From the NCBI GenBank assembly GCA_037439425.1, contig JBBIWA010000056.1:1-38986 (forward strand): a stretch of 38,986 nt of DNA, given 5' to 3'. A program made the position numbers and the translations under genes. The DNA comes from JBBIWA01 sp037439425. GTDB taxonomy: Bacteria; Acidobacteriota; Blastocatellia; RBC074. The notes beneath the pieces were generated by a model, which saw only the letters and a list, made by a program, of their open reading frames with translations, ran no database searches and had not been told where the DNA came from. Of this stretch, positions 9,634 to 17,978 are shown piece after piece. How positions within the stretch are numbered: position 1 is the first letter of the stretch; each line of letters starts with the position of its first letter.

Positions 9634-12600
9634 CTACCTGGGCGTTGCTTCTGATCGTGGAGCAAGCATCTGCCGCGCTTCTTCGTCCGAGAGCAATTCT
9701 AGCTCGGCCAAGAGTTGCTCCATCTCTTTAGCATCTTCTGCTGCGGCGAGTTGCTGCGAGATGATCTGTGCCAGACCCGCTACCGTTGGCTGCTCAAACA
9801 GGCAGCGCAGTGGCAGCTCCACCTGAAACTCATTACGCACGCGGGAAATGAGTTGAGTGGCGACGAGCGAGTGGCCACCCAACTCAAAGAAGTTATCATA
9901 GACGCCGACCCGTTCCACGCCGATCACTTTGGCCCAGATATGGGTGAGCGTCTCTTCGAGCGGTGTGCGTGGAGCAACATAATTAGTTTCCAGTTCGCCT
10001 CTTCGACCGGTCACTACGCTGCCCGGTACTGTTTCCAACGCCGCCAGCGCACGGCGATCCAGCTTGCCGCTGGCGGTGGTGGGCAAAGCTCTCAGCGCTA
10101 TGAAGGTTGAGGGTACCATAAAATCGGGCAGCTTCGTCTTCAGGTAATGGCGCAACTCCGAAGCGGTGGGAGTCATCTCCGATGCCGGAAGATAAAAAGC
10201 CACCAGCTGCTTCTCTCCAGACCCACGGGAGTGGGCCACTACGACTGCTTCGCTAATGGCCGAGTGCTCTCTAAGCGTGCTCTCGATTTCGCCCAGCTCA
10301 ATGCGGAAGCCGCGCACCTTCACTTGATCGTCAATCCGGCCAAGGAATTCGATGTTCCCGTCCGGGAGATACCGCGCCAGGTCCCCCGTCTTGTAGACCC
10401 GCACTCCAGCCTCACTCTTTGGCCAGTCGCTACGCTGCTCGGTACAGTTCTCAAGCCGCAGGCGGATGAACTTCTCTTCGGTCAATTCCGGGCGTTTGAG
10501 ATAACCGCGCGCCAAGCCAGCCCCGCCAAGATATAGCTCTCCGGGCACTCCTATCGGCACGGGATTTCCATGCCGGTCCAGGATGTAAACCTTGCGATTG
10601 GCCAGCGGTCGCCCAATCGGAACTCGACTGGTCGCTAGCTTGCGCGGTACTTGTGGCTGGTCGCTGCGCGGCCCGGTACCGTACTCGCTGTCTGATTGAG
10701 CTGGAATCTCGTAAGTAGTAGCCGTGATCGTGGTCTCTGTCGGGCCGTAAGCGTTAAGCAGGCGCACCTGCTTGAGCGGCGATTGCTGCCACACTTTGAG
10801 ACTTTCGGCCGGAAGCACATCTCCGCCGACGATCACCAACCTCAATTGTCCGGGCGCGGGGGAGAGAGGGGGAGATTCTGAAGTCTGAGCTCTGAGGTCT
10901 GAGCTCTGTATCCACTGCTGCCAGTAGGCTGGCGGGAGGTTGACGACGGTGAGGCTTTCCTCGCAGATCTTTTGCTGCAGATCGTGCCCGGTCCACACCT
11001 CGCTGTCGCGCAGCACCAGCCTGGCTCCCACCATCAGTGTAGGCAGAATCTGCTCCAGTGCGGCATCGAAGGCCAGTGTGGCAAACTGCAGCACGCGGTC
11101 ATTTGCCGTCAGTTCGTAGTGCAGGATGATGTCACGGCAGTGGTTAGCAATCGCGCCGTGCGTGATCAGCACACCCTTCGGTTTGCCGGTCGAGCCGGAA
11201 GTGTAAATGACGTAAGCTAGGTTCTCGGCTGTCACTTTACTTTCAGGATTTCGCTTGCTCTCCTGTGCGATCGTAGCCCAGTCGGTATCCAGGCAGATAA
11301 GCAGAGGGGCCGCAGGGGCAGAAGAGCAGAGGAGCTCTCTGGCCTGCTCCCCTGCTCCTCTGCTTCTGCTGCGGGATTCGACCCATCGTTGCTCAGTCAG
11401 CAGCAGGCGCACTTCAGCATCCTCAAGCATGAAAGCCACTCGCTGTGTGGGATAAGACGGATCGAGCGGCAAGAAGGCCCCGCCCGCTTTGAGAATGCCG
11501 AGCAGACCGATGATCATCTCCGGCGAGCGTTCGACGCAAAGCCCGACTACCGTCTCCGGCCCCACGCCCAGCTTCTGTAAGTAATGAGCCACCTTGTTGG
11601 CGCGCTCGTTCAATTCCTGATAAGTCAGAGCCGTTGCTGTCCCACATACTACTGCCACCGCTTCGGGCGTCCGCTCGACCTGGGCCTCAATGAGCTGGTG
11701 AACGGGCAGCAGCTGAGGCTGGTGATTGTCAGTCTCGTTCCATTCAATCAGTAGTTGCCGGCGTTCGCTCTCAGTTAGTAGCGGCAGAGCCGAAAGGCGT
11801 TGCGCTGGATGAGCGACGATGCCTTCTAGCAGCGTCTGGAGATGGCCTGCCATCCGCACGATCGTGGCCTCATCGAACAGGTCCGTGTTGTAATTCAGAA
11901 TGAGCTTCAGAAAGTCGGCCCCTTCTTCTGCAAACAGGGTGAGATCGAACTTCGCGGTTCCGGTATCAACGGGGAGCGGGCTGATTGTCAAATCTGGAAG
12001 CTGTAGGTCTTCGGGCGGCCCATTCAGGTGCACAAACATCACCTGGAAGAGTGGCGTGCGACTGAGGTCTCTTTCAGGTCGCAGCTCTTCGACCAGCAGC
12101 TCGAAAGGCAGGTCTTGATGCGCATAAGCTCCGAGCGCCACTTCGCGCACCTGCTTGAGTAGCTCTTGAAAGCTCGGATCGCCCTGCATATTGGTGCGCA
12201 ACACCAGAGTGTTGACGAAGCATCCGATCAGCTCTTCGGTCTGCGGCCTAATCCGACCGGCGATCGGTGTTCCGATGCAGATGTCTTCCTGACCAGTGTA
12301 GCGATAAAGCAGTGTCTGGAAGGCCGCTACCAGTAGCATGAAGAGAGTGACTCCCTCTTGCTGGCTTAAGTCTTTCAACGCTTCCCGCAGTTGGCTGGAG
12401 AGGCTGAAGTGCTGAGTTGCGCCCCGGAAACTCTGGATCGCTGGTCTGGGCCGGTCGGTGGGCAGGTCCAAGACCAGCTCGCCGTCACCCAAGCGCTGCT
12501 TCCAGTAAGCGAGTTGACTAGCCAGCACTTCACCTTGCAGCCACTCACGGTGCCAGCGCGCGAAGTCAGCATACTGGATGGGCAGTTCTCCTAGCGGCGA

Positions 12601-15600
12601 TCGTCTCTGACCGGCGGAGAAGGCTTCGTAATGCGTCTTCAGCTCCCGCAGGAACACGCCAATGGACCAGCCGTCAGAGACGATATGGTGCATCGTCAGG
12701 AGCGCTATGTGCTCCGTCTCGCTTATTCGCAGCAGAAGGTTGCGCAGCAGCGGCCCCTGAGCCAGATCAAAGCTCTGTCGGGCCTCTTCCACTGCCAGCC
12801 GGGCTATCTCGTCCTGGCGTTCATCTGCGGGCATCTGGCTGAGATCAATTATCGGAAGCGGCAAATGTAGCTCCGGCAAGATCACCTGTCTGGGTTGTCC
12901 ATCCACCGCTGAATAGACGGTGCGCAGGATTTCGTGGCGCCGGATGATTTCGTTCAGGCTTCGTTCCATCGCTGCCACATTGAGCCGTCCGCTCAGACGC
13001 ACCGCAGCCGCATTGTTGTAAAGTGGGCTACCTGGCTCTAATTGATCGAGGAACCACAGTCGTTGTTGTGCCGATGAGAGAGGTAGCACTTCATCTCTTG
13101 AGGCGCGTGGGATGGGGGCAGCCTGGGATTCGAGGCTGCGTGAGGTGGCGATCAACGTTGCCAGCCCGGCTACTGTGGGCATCTCGAACAGGCAGCGCAG
13201 CGGCAATTCCACCTGAAAAGTATCGCGCAAGCGAGAAACGATTTGTGTGGCCAGCAATGAATCCCCACCCAGCGCGAAGAAGTTGTCATCAGTCCCGATC
13301 TGCTCGATCCCCAGGGCCTTTTGCCAGATCTCGCAGATGGTTTGCTCGATCTCATTGCGCGTTTCGGTTTTCGGATTTCGCCCCGTCGCTGTGATTCCCC
13401 ACTGCGAGCGCATCTCTGCTGGGGTCTGTTTCTCCTCAGGGGAGGCATCTGGCGCTCCCTCTCCCGCCCTCCAGGGTCTTGCTCTGGACTGTTTGGCTCT
13501 GGCTTGTAGGTCTGCGGTTGAGATCACCAATTGAGATACTTCGCTCAGAGAGAAGAGATGCTGGAAAGCCTGAAGTCCTTCTTCTGGTGTGATGGCTAAC
13601 TCGGTTGCCGGAGAAGATTGTTCATCAAATCGCCAGCCATCCCAGTTCACGCTGATCCAGGGGATGGGGCTGGTTTGATTGTGCCTGAGAGCAAAGCTGT
13701 CCATAAAGCTATTGGCTGCCGCATAGGCGGCAAACCCTACTCCGCCCAGCACTGACGAGAGGGAAGATAGAAGCAGACAAAAATCAAGCTCTCTATCCTG
13801 AAGGGCCTCTTCCAGGATCATCAGGCCGCGCGCTTTGGGATGGAAGTGGGCTTCGCACAGGGCACGATCTGTCTCTTGAATGGGTCTGATGAATTCTTCG
13901 CTTGCCAGCCCCGCTGCGTGAATGACGCCGTGCAGCGCGCCAAATCGTTTCTCTGTTTGCGCGATCGCTTCTCGCATCTGCTCTCGATTGGCGACATCAG
14001 AGGTGAGGATCAAGACCTCAGAGCCGAGCGCTTCAATCCTCTGTAAGGCTCCAAGCCGGTCGCCGACTTGCGCGGTACTGTTTCTCGCCGGAAAGGTTGA
14101 GCGGCTGAGGAGCGCGAGTTTGGCCTGCGCAGTTTGAGCCAGATACTCGGCCAGCCGCAGCCCAATGCGCCCCAGCCCGCCAGTGATCAGGTAGACGCCT
14201 TTTTTCCTGAGCCGCGTTTCGGTGTTGCTCTCACACAATCGCAGTGGCTCAAAGGTCTGCACCCAGCGGTGAGGACCGCGATAGGCAATCACCGGGGCCG
14301 GCCGGTCGTCAGCTTGTGTGGTGGTGAGCTCATGGATCAATTGATGGGCAACATCTGGCAGCTTGCCGCCGGTGCTGTTTGGCTGTGGTGGGGCAAAGAC
14401 CAGATCAATGCTTTGACAGAAGATGTTCGGATATTCCTGCGCTATGACCTGGCACAGGCCGGAGATCGTCGCTTTAGCTGGAGAGAGCTCTTCTCCGCCG
14501 ATCACCTCATGGGCATTGGTGGTGACCACGCCGAGGCGCAGCCGTCCACCCGGCATCTGCTGACCAAGGGCTTGCACGAGAAAGAGCAAGCTGTAGAAGC
14601 CCAAGTCTTGCGCTTCATCGAAGGAGGGATGTTGATTGTGTGGTGTGACACCCCACAGATGAACGATTCTGTCTACTTTGCGGGCAAGCTGCCTGAGCAG
14701 GGCGTGATAATCATTTTGCCCACGAGGATTGATCGTGTAGCTTGAGTCGCTGATTTGATCAAAGTATTTGCCAGCTTGAACTCTGACGACCACCTGCTTA
14801 TGTTGCTCCAGCTGCTGTGCGAGCTGGTCACCCAATCCATCCCTGTCGCTGAAGATGAGCCAGCGCATTTCACTAGCCGGTCTGTCTGCTCCCAACGCGC
14901 GAGGCAGGTCCAGACGTCTCCACGAGGGAAGATAGAACCAATCAGTGATGTTGGGACGCTTGCGCAATTGCGTTTTTCGGATTTGGGATGTAGAGAGGAG
15001 TCGGGAGTCGGGCTCTGCTGTTTTCCCGCTCTCCCGACGTCCTGCTCTCAAAGGGGCTTCGATCCAGTAGCGCTGGCGCTCAAACGGATAAGTGGGCAAG
15101 GGAAGCCGGCGCCGTCGCTCGTGAGCATGGAAATTGGCCCAGTCTATTTTGACTCCGGCCAGCCACAACCTGCCCAGGGTGCCCAACAGGAAGGCCAGGT
15201 CCGATTGCGAGTCGTGCGGGTGGCGTAGCGAAGAGAGGACTATTCGCTGGCGCGAACAATGGGGATGCTGTTGGGTGAGCGTGCTCAGCGTATTGCCCGG
15301 CCCGACCTCCAGCAGAATGCGCGATGGGTCCTCTAGCAGCAAGCCGATACCATCGGCGAAACGCACAGTCTGGCGCAGATGCCTGGCCCAATAGTTCGGG
15401 TCTGTGGCTTGCTCAGCTGTGATCCACGTCCCGGTGAGATTGGAGATGAAAGGGATTGCCGGAGGGCACAGGGAGATCTCGGTGAAGAGGCTGGCGAATG
15501 ATTCCAGAATTGGCTCCATCATCTCCGAATGGAAGGCATGCGAAGTAGGCAATCTCCGGCAAGCGATGGCCTGGCGGGCAAGCCATCTGGCCTGAGTCTC

Positions 15601-17724
15601 AATCGCTTCTTCTCTCCCCGACACGACGCATAGGGAAGGAGCATTGATCGCGGCCAGAGAGAGCTCCGGGTTGAGAAGTGGGCGCAACTCGGCCTCTCCC
15701 AAAGAGACGCTCAGCATCGCGCCTTTAGGCAAGCTTTGCATCAAACGGCCTCTAGCAGCGACCAGTCTCAGCGCGTCTTCGAGCGAGAAGACACCAGCCA
15801 GACAGGCGGCCGAATATTCACCGATACTATGGCCGATCATCGCCTGAGGATAGACGCCCCACTGGATCCACAATCTGGCCAGGGCATACTCAATGACGAA
15901 GAGCGCTGGTTGAGTGATGCAAGTCTGGGCCAGTTGTGGCGCCATTGCTGTGCTTTGTTCTGCGCCGGGAAATAGTACTTCGCGCAGATCGAGACCTAGG
16001 TGGGGCTTGAGAAATTCCGAGCAGAAATCAACCTGCCTCCGAAACTCCGGCTCGAGCTCGTACAGCTCGCGCGCCATATTCACGTATTGCGCGCCTTGCC
16101 CGGGGAACATAAAGACGACCCGAGCGTCGGGAGGATCTGCCACCGCAGTGAAGACTCGCTTGGGATCGCGCGACTGCAGAGCCTTGACCGCCTCTTCCAG
16201 ACTCCGGCAGAGGACCGTTCTGCGATGCTTGAAGTGACGGCGCCCTAGCTGGCAGGTGTAGGCGACATCGGCCAGGTTTAAATCAGGATGTTGCTTCAAA
16301 TGCTCAGCCAGCCTCATACTCGCAGTCTCAAGCGCCGAATCTGTTCTGGTTGAAAGCAGCAGCAATTGCCAGGGGCGATAACTTTCCGATGATTCGATGG
16401 TCGGGGATTCTTCGACAATTACGTGCGCGTTGGTACCACCAAGGCCGAAGGAGCTCACTCCGGCCCGGCGAGGAGTACCACTGGTCTTCCAGGCAGAGAG
16501 CCTGGTGTTAACATAGAAGGGACTAGCAGCAAAGTCAATCTTTGGATTGGGCTGCTCGAAGTTGAGACTGGGCGGGATCTGTTTGTGCTCCAACGCCAGG
16601 ATGGTTTTGATCAAGCCCGCCACTCCCGCCGCTGCGTCCAGATGGCCGATATTCGACTTCACCGAACCGATGGCGCAAAAGCCGCGCGCCTCAGTCCGTG
16701 CGCGGAATGCTTGGGTCAGGGCAGCAATCTCAATGGGATCACCCAGAGCAGTGCCGGTGCCGTGAGCTTCGAGATAAGTGATCGTTTCAGGATCAACACC
16801 GGAGAGCGCCTGCGTGGCGGCAATCACTTCTGCCTGACCCTCTATGCTGGGAGCCGTGTAGCCAGCTTTCAAAGCGCCATCGTTGTTGATGGCTGTGCTT
16901 TTGATCACCGCGTGAATGTAATCGCCGCAGGCGAGGGCATCGGCCAGACGTTTTAAGACCACGATGCCCACGCCATTGCCACTGACTGTGCCCTGGGCTT
17001 TGGCGTCGAATGGCCGGCAATGACCATCCGGTGAAGCGATGCCACCCTCCTGATATAAGTAGCCGCTCTTCTGTGGCAGGCGAATCGAAATGCCGCCGGC
17101 CAGCGCCATGTCGCATTGATAGTTGAGCAATCCCTGGCAAGCCATATGGACTGCTACCAGCGAGGTCGAACAGGCGGATTGCACATTGACGCTTGGCCCA
17201 CGCAGATTCAGCTTGTAGGAGACGCGCGTAGTGAGAAAGTCTTTGTCGTTCCCAATGGTAAGATGATAAGGGTGAACCGATTCTAAGGTCTGGCGGGAGG
17301 CCAGCAGATGATGCAGCAGGTAGGTGTTCAGCCCGGCTCCGGCCCACACGCCGATCAATCCCTGGTAGGTTTCGGGATCGTAGCCAGCATTTTCCAGAGC
17401 TTCCCAGGCGCACTCCAGAAAGATGCGGTGCTGCGGGTCCATAATCTCAGCCTCTCTGGGATAGAACCCGAAGAAGGCCGCATCAAACATTTCGACATCT
17501 TCAAGCACACCGCCAGCTTTGACATAGTGAGGATTGCCCAGCTCAGCCGGATCTACTCCAGCGGCCAGCACCTCTTGCTCGGTAAAAAACGAGATCGCCT
17601 CGACTCCGTTCTTCAGGTTTTGCCAGAACTGATCGAGATCCTTGGCCCCTGGAAAACGGCCTGCCAGACCGATAACTGCTATGTCCAGACTTTCGGCTAA
17701 ATCATCTGTTTCCAAGTTGCCCAT
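9634..17724 (-). CDS. Hybrid polyketide synthase-NRPS, KS-AT-KR-T-C-A-T
   Basis: A 2696-residue hybrid. KS ~12-440 has Cys185 (QSACSTS), His321 (EAHGTGT) and His361 (NIGH). AT ~535-830 has GHSIG (Ser633) and HAFH (729-732), the signature for malonyl-CoA. KR: structural half ~920-1165, catalytic half from 1175 with TGGLGRIG (1181-1188), Ser1321, Tyr1334 and Asn1338. No DH or ER is present, so the beta-keto group should be reduced only to a hydroxyl. T (Ser1489), then C ~1546-1985 (LCL-like, H1679/H1680/D1684), A ~2003-2560 and T (Ser2619). The A pocket reads DAENIGAITK; no confident substrate, with Glu at position 239 reminiscent of some Lys/Orn codes. It follows the Phe module, so it should extend Phe with malonate. 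The A domain carries several in-frame inserts made of DNA repeats (10007-10036, 10423-10452, 10628-10686, 11310-11374), and another lies in the KR (14056-14086). Confidence 0.97.
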   Translation of the reverse strand: MGNLETDDLAESLDIAVIGLAGRFPGAKDLDQFWQNLKNGVEAISFFTEQEVLAAGVDPAELGNPHYVKAGGVLEDVEMFDAAFFGFYPREAEIMDPQHRIFLECAWEALENAGYDPETYQGLIGVWAGAGLNTYLLHHLLASRQTLESVHPYHLTIGNDKDFLTTRVSYKLNLRGPSVNVQSACSTSLVAVHMACQGLLNYQCDMALAGGISIRLPQKSGYLYQEGGIASPDGHCRPFDAKAQGTVSGNGVGIVVLKRLADALACGDYIHAVIKSTAINNDGALKAGYTAPSIEGQAEVIAATQALSGVDPETITYLEAHGTGTALGDPIEIAALTQAFRARTEARGFCAIGSVKSNIGHLDAAAGVAGLIKTILALEHKQIPPSLNFEQPNPKIDFAASPFYVNTRLSAWKTSGTPRRAGVSSFGLGGTNAHVIVEESPTIESSESYRPWQLLLLSTRTDSALETASMRLAEHLKQHPDLNLADVAYTCQLGRRHFKHRRTVLCRSLEEAVKALQSRDPKRVFTAVADPPDARVVFMFPGQGAQYVNMARELYELEPEFRRQVDFCSEFLKPHLGLDLREVLFPGAEQSTAMAPQLAQTCITQPALFVIEYALARLWIQWGVYPQAMIGHSIGEYSAACLAGVFSLEDALRLVAARGRLMQSLPKGAMLSVSLGEAELRPLLNPELSLAAINAPSLCVVSGREEAIETQARWLARQAIACRRLPTSHAFHSEMMEPILESFASLFTEISLCPPAIPFISNLTGTWITAEQATDPNYWARHLRQTVRFADGIGLLLEDPSRILLEVGPGNTLSTLTQQHPHCSRQRIVLSSLRHPHDSQSDLAFLLGTLGRLWLAGVKIDWANFHAHERRRRLPLPTYPFERQRYWIEAPLRAGRRESGKTAEPDSRLLSTSQIRKTQLRKRPNITDWFYLPSWRRLDLPRALGADRPASEMRWLIFSDRDGLGDQLAQQLEQHKQVVVRVQAGKYFDQISDSSYTINPRGQNDYHALLRQLARKVDRIVHLWGVTPHNQHPSFDEAQDLGFYSLLFLVQALGQQMPGGRLRLGVVTTNAHEVIGGEELSPAKATISGLCQVIAQEYPNIFCQSIDLVFAPPQPNSTGGKLPDVAHQLIHELTTTQADDRPAPVIAYRGPHRWVQTFEPLRLCESNTETRLRKKGVYLITGGLGRIGLRLAEYLAQTAQAKLALLSRSTFPARNSTAQVGDRLGALQRIEALGSEVLILTSDVANREQMREAIAQTEKRFGALHGVIHAAGLASEEFIRPIQETDRALCEAHFHPKARGLMILEEALQDRELDFCLLLSSLSSVLGGVGFAAYAAANSFMDSFALRHNQTSPIPWISVNWDGWRFDEQSSPATELAITPEEGLQAFQHLFSLSEVSQLVISTADLQARAKQSRARPWRAGEGAPDASPEEKQTPAEMRSQWGITATGRNPKTETRNEIEQTICEIWQKALGIEQIGTDDNFFALGGDSLLATQIVSRLRDTFQVELPLRCLFEMPTVAGLATLIATSRSLESQAAPIPRASRDEVLPLSSAQQRLWFLDQLEPGSPLYNNAAAVRLSGRLNVAAMERSLNEIIRRHEILRTVYSAVDGQPRQVILPELHLPLPIIDLSQMPADERQDEIARLAVEEARQSFDLAQGPLLRNLLLRISETEHIALLTMHHIVSDGWSIGVFLRELKTHYEAFSAGQRRSPLGELPIQYADFARWHREWLQGEVLASQLAYWKQRLGDGELVLDLPTDRPRPAIQSFRGATQHFSLSSQLREALKDLSQQEGVTLFMLLVAAFQTLLYRYTGQEDICIGTPIAGRIRPQTEELIGCFVNTLVLRTNMQGDPSFQELLKQVREVALGAYAHQDLPFELLVEELRPERDLSRTPLFQVMFVHLNGPPEDLQLPDLTISPLPVDTGTAKFDLTLFAEEGADFLKLILNYNTDLFDEATIVRMAGHLQTLLEGIVAHPAQRLSALPLLTESERRQLLIEWNETDNHQPQLLPVHQLIEAQVERTPEAVAVVCGTATALTYQELNERANKVAHYLQKLGVGPETVVGLCVERSPEMIIGLLGILKAGGAFLPLDPSYPTQRVAFMLEDAEVRLLLTEQRWVESRSRSRGAGEQARELLCSSAPAAPLLICLDTDWATIAQESKRNPESKVTAENLAYVIYTSGSTGKPKGVLITHGAIANHCRDIILHYELTANDRVLQFATLAFDAALEQILPTLMVGARLVLRDSEVWTGHDLQQKICEESLTVVNLPPAYWQQWIQSSDLRAQTSESPPLSPAPGQLRLVIVGGDVLPAESLKVWQQSPLKQVRLLNAYGPTETTITATTYEIPAQSDSEYGTGPRSDQPQVPRKLATSRVPIGRPLANRKVYILDRHGNPVPIGVPGELYLGGAGLARGYLKRPELTEEKFIRLRLENCTEQRSDWPKSEAGVRVYKTGDLARYLPDGNIEFLGRIDDQVKVRGFRIELGEIESTLREHSAISEAVVVAHSRGSGEKQLVAFYLPASEMTPTASELRHYLKTKLPDFMVPSTFIALRALPTTASGKLDRRALAALETVPGSVVTGRRGELETNYVAPRTPLEETLTHIWAKVIGVERVGVYDNFFELGGHSLVATQLISRVRNEFQVELPLRCLFEQPTVAGLAQIISQQLAAAEDAKEMEQLLAELELLSDEEARQMLAPRSEATPR
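10007..10036 (-). repeat. Dispersed in-frame element, copy 3 (A-T linker)
   Basis: Copy in the linker between the last A and T domains of the hybrid enzyme; encodes ETVPGSVVTG, in the same frame as copy 1. The DNA match to the core is GTACCGGGCAGCGTAGTGACC. Confidence 0.75.
10423..10452 (-). repeat. Dispersed in-frame element, copy 4 (A domain loop)
   Basis: Copy within the C-terminal part of the A domain, replacing the usual NPF...PG loop before the YKTGDLARY motif; encodes ENCTEQRSDW in the alternative reading frame. Confidence 0.75.
10628..10686 (-). repeat. Dispersed in-frame element, two tandem copies 5 and 6 (A domain loop)
   Basis: Two copies side by side (10657-10686 and 10628-10653) before the PIGRPLAN motif of the A domain. 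Together they encode EYGTGPRSDQPQVPRKLATS; the two copies are read in different frames. Confidence 0.75.
11310..11374 (-). repeat. Imperfect palindrome inserted in an A domain
   Basis: Arms at 11310-11335 and 11354-11374 are near-complements (GCAGAGGAGC against GCTCCTCTGC, flanked by CCGCAG and CTGCGG). It encodes a Ser/Arg/Ala-rich loop of about 24 residues (ESRSRSRGAGEQARELLC and following) where the other A domains of the cluster have only a short connection before the ICLDTDW strand. Confidence 0.65.
14056..14086 (-). repeat. Dispersed in-frame element, copy 7 (KR domain loop)
   Basis: Copy in the loop after the first Rossmann strand pair of the ketoreductase (after LLSRS); encodes NSTAQVGDR. 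A match to AGTACCGCGCAAGTCGGCGACC-type sequence on the coding strand. Confidence 0.75.
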
Positions 17725-17756
17725 GTCATTAGACCTCAGACTTCAGAGAAGTTTTG

Positions 17757-17978
17757 AGTTTTAAGTGATGAAGACTTAAGACTTAACGTAACCAATCAGC
17801 CACGTAGCTACGGTTGAATTTAGCCGTATACTTTAGTGGGCGGGAAAAGGGCTTCGCCTCAGCGATGGTTGAGCTCATTCAACCGTCGCGGGAGCCGACT
17901 GACCACCGTGCACTAGACGGTTCAGCTCGGGCAGTGCAGTGGAGATGCCGCAGTAGTTACGACTTAACACTTAAAACT
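17757..17978. repeat. Nested inverted repeats between two NRPS/PKS genes
   Basis: AGTTTTAAGTG (17757-17767) and CACTTAAAACT (17968-17978) are perfect inverted arms. Inside lies a second pair, ACGGTTGAAT (17810-17819) and ATTCAACCGT (17877-17886), which encloses TTTAGCCGTATACTTTAGTG-type sequence. The right outer arm overlaps the last codons of the Phe NRPS (stop at 17957). This 232-nt gap has no gene. The layout resembles a small non-autonomous palindromic element; no transposase is present. Confidence 0.6.
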
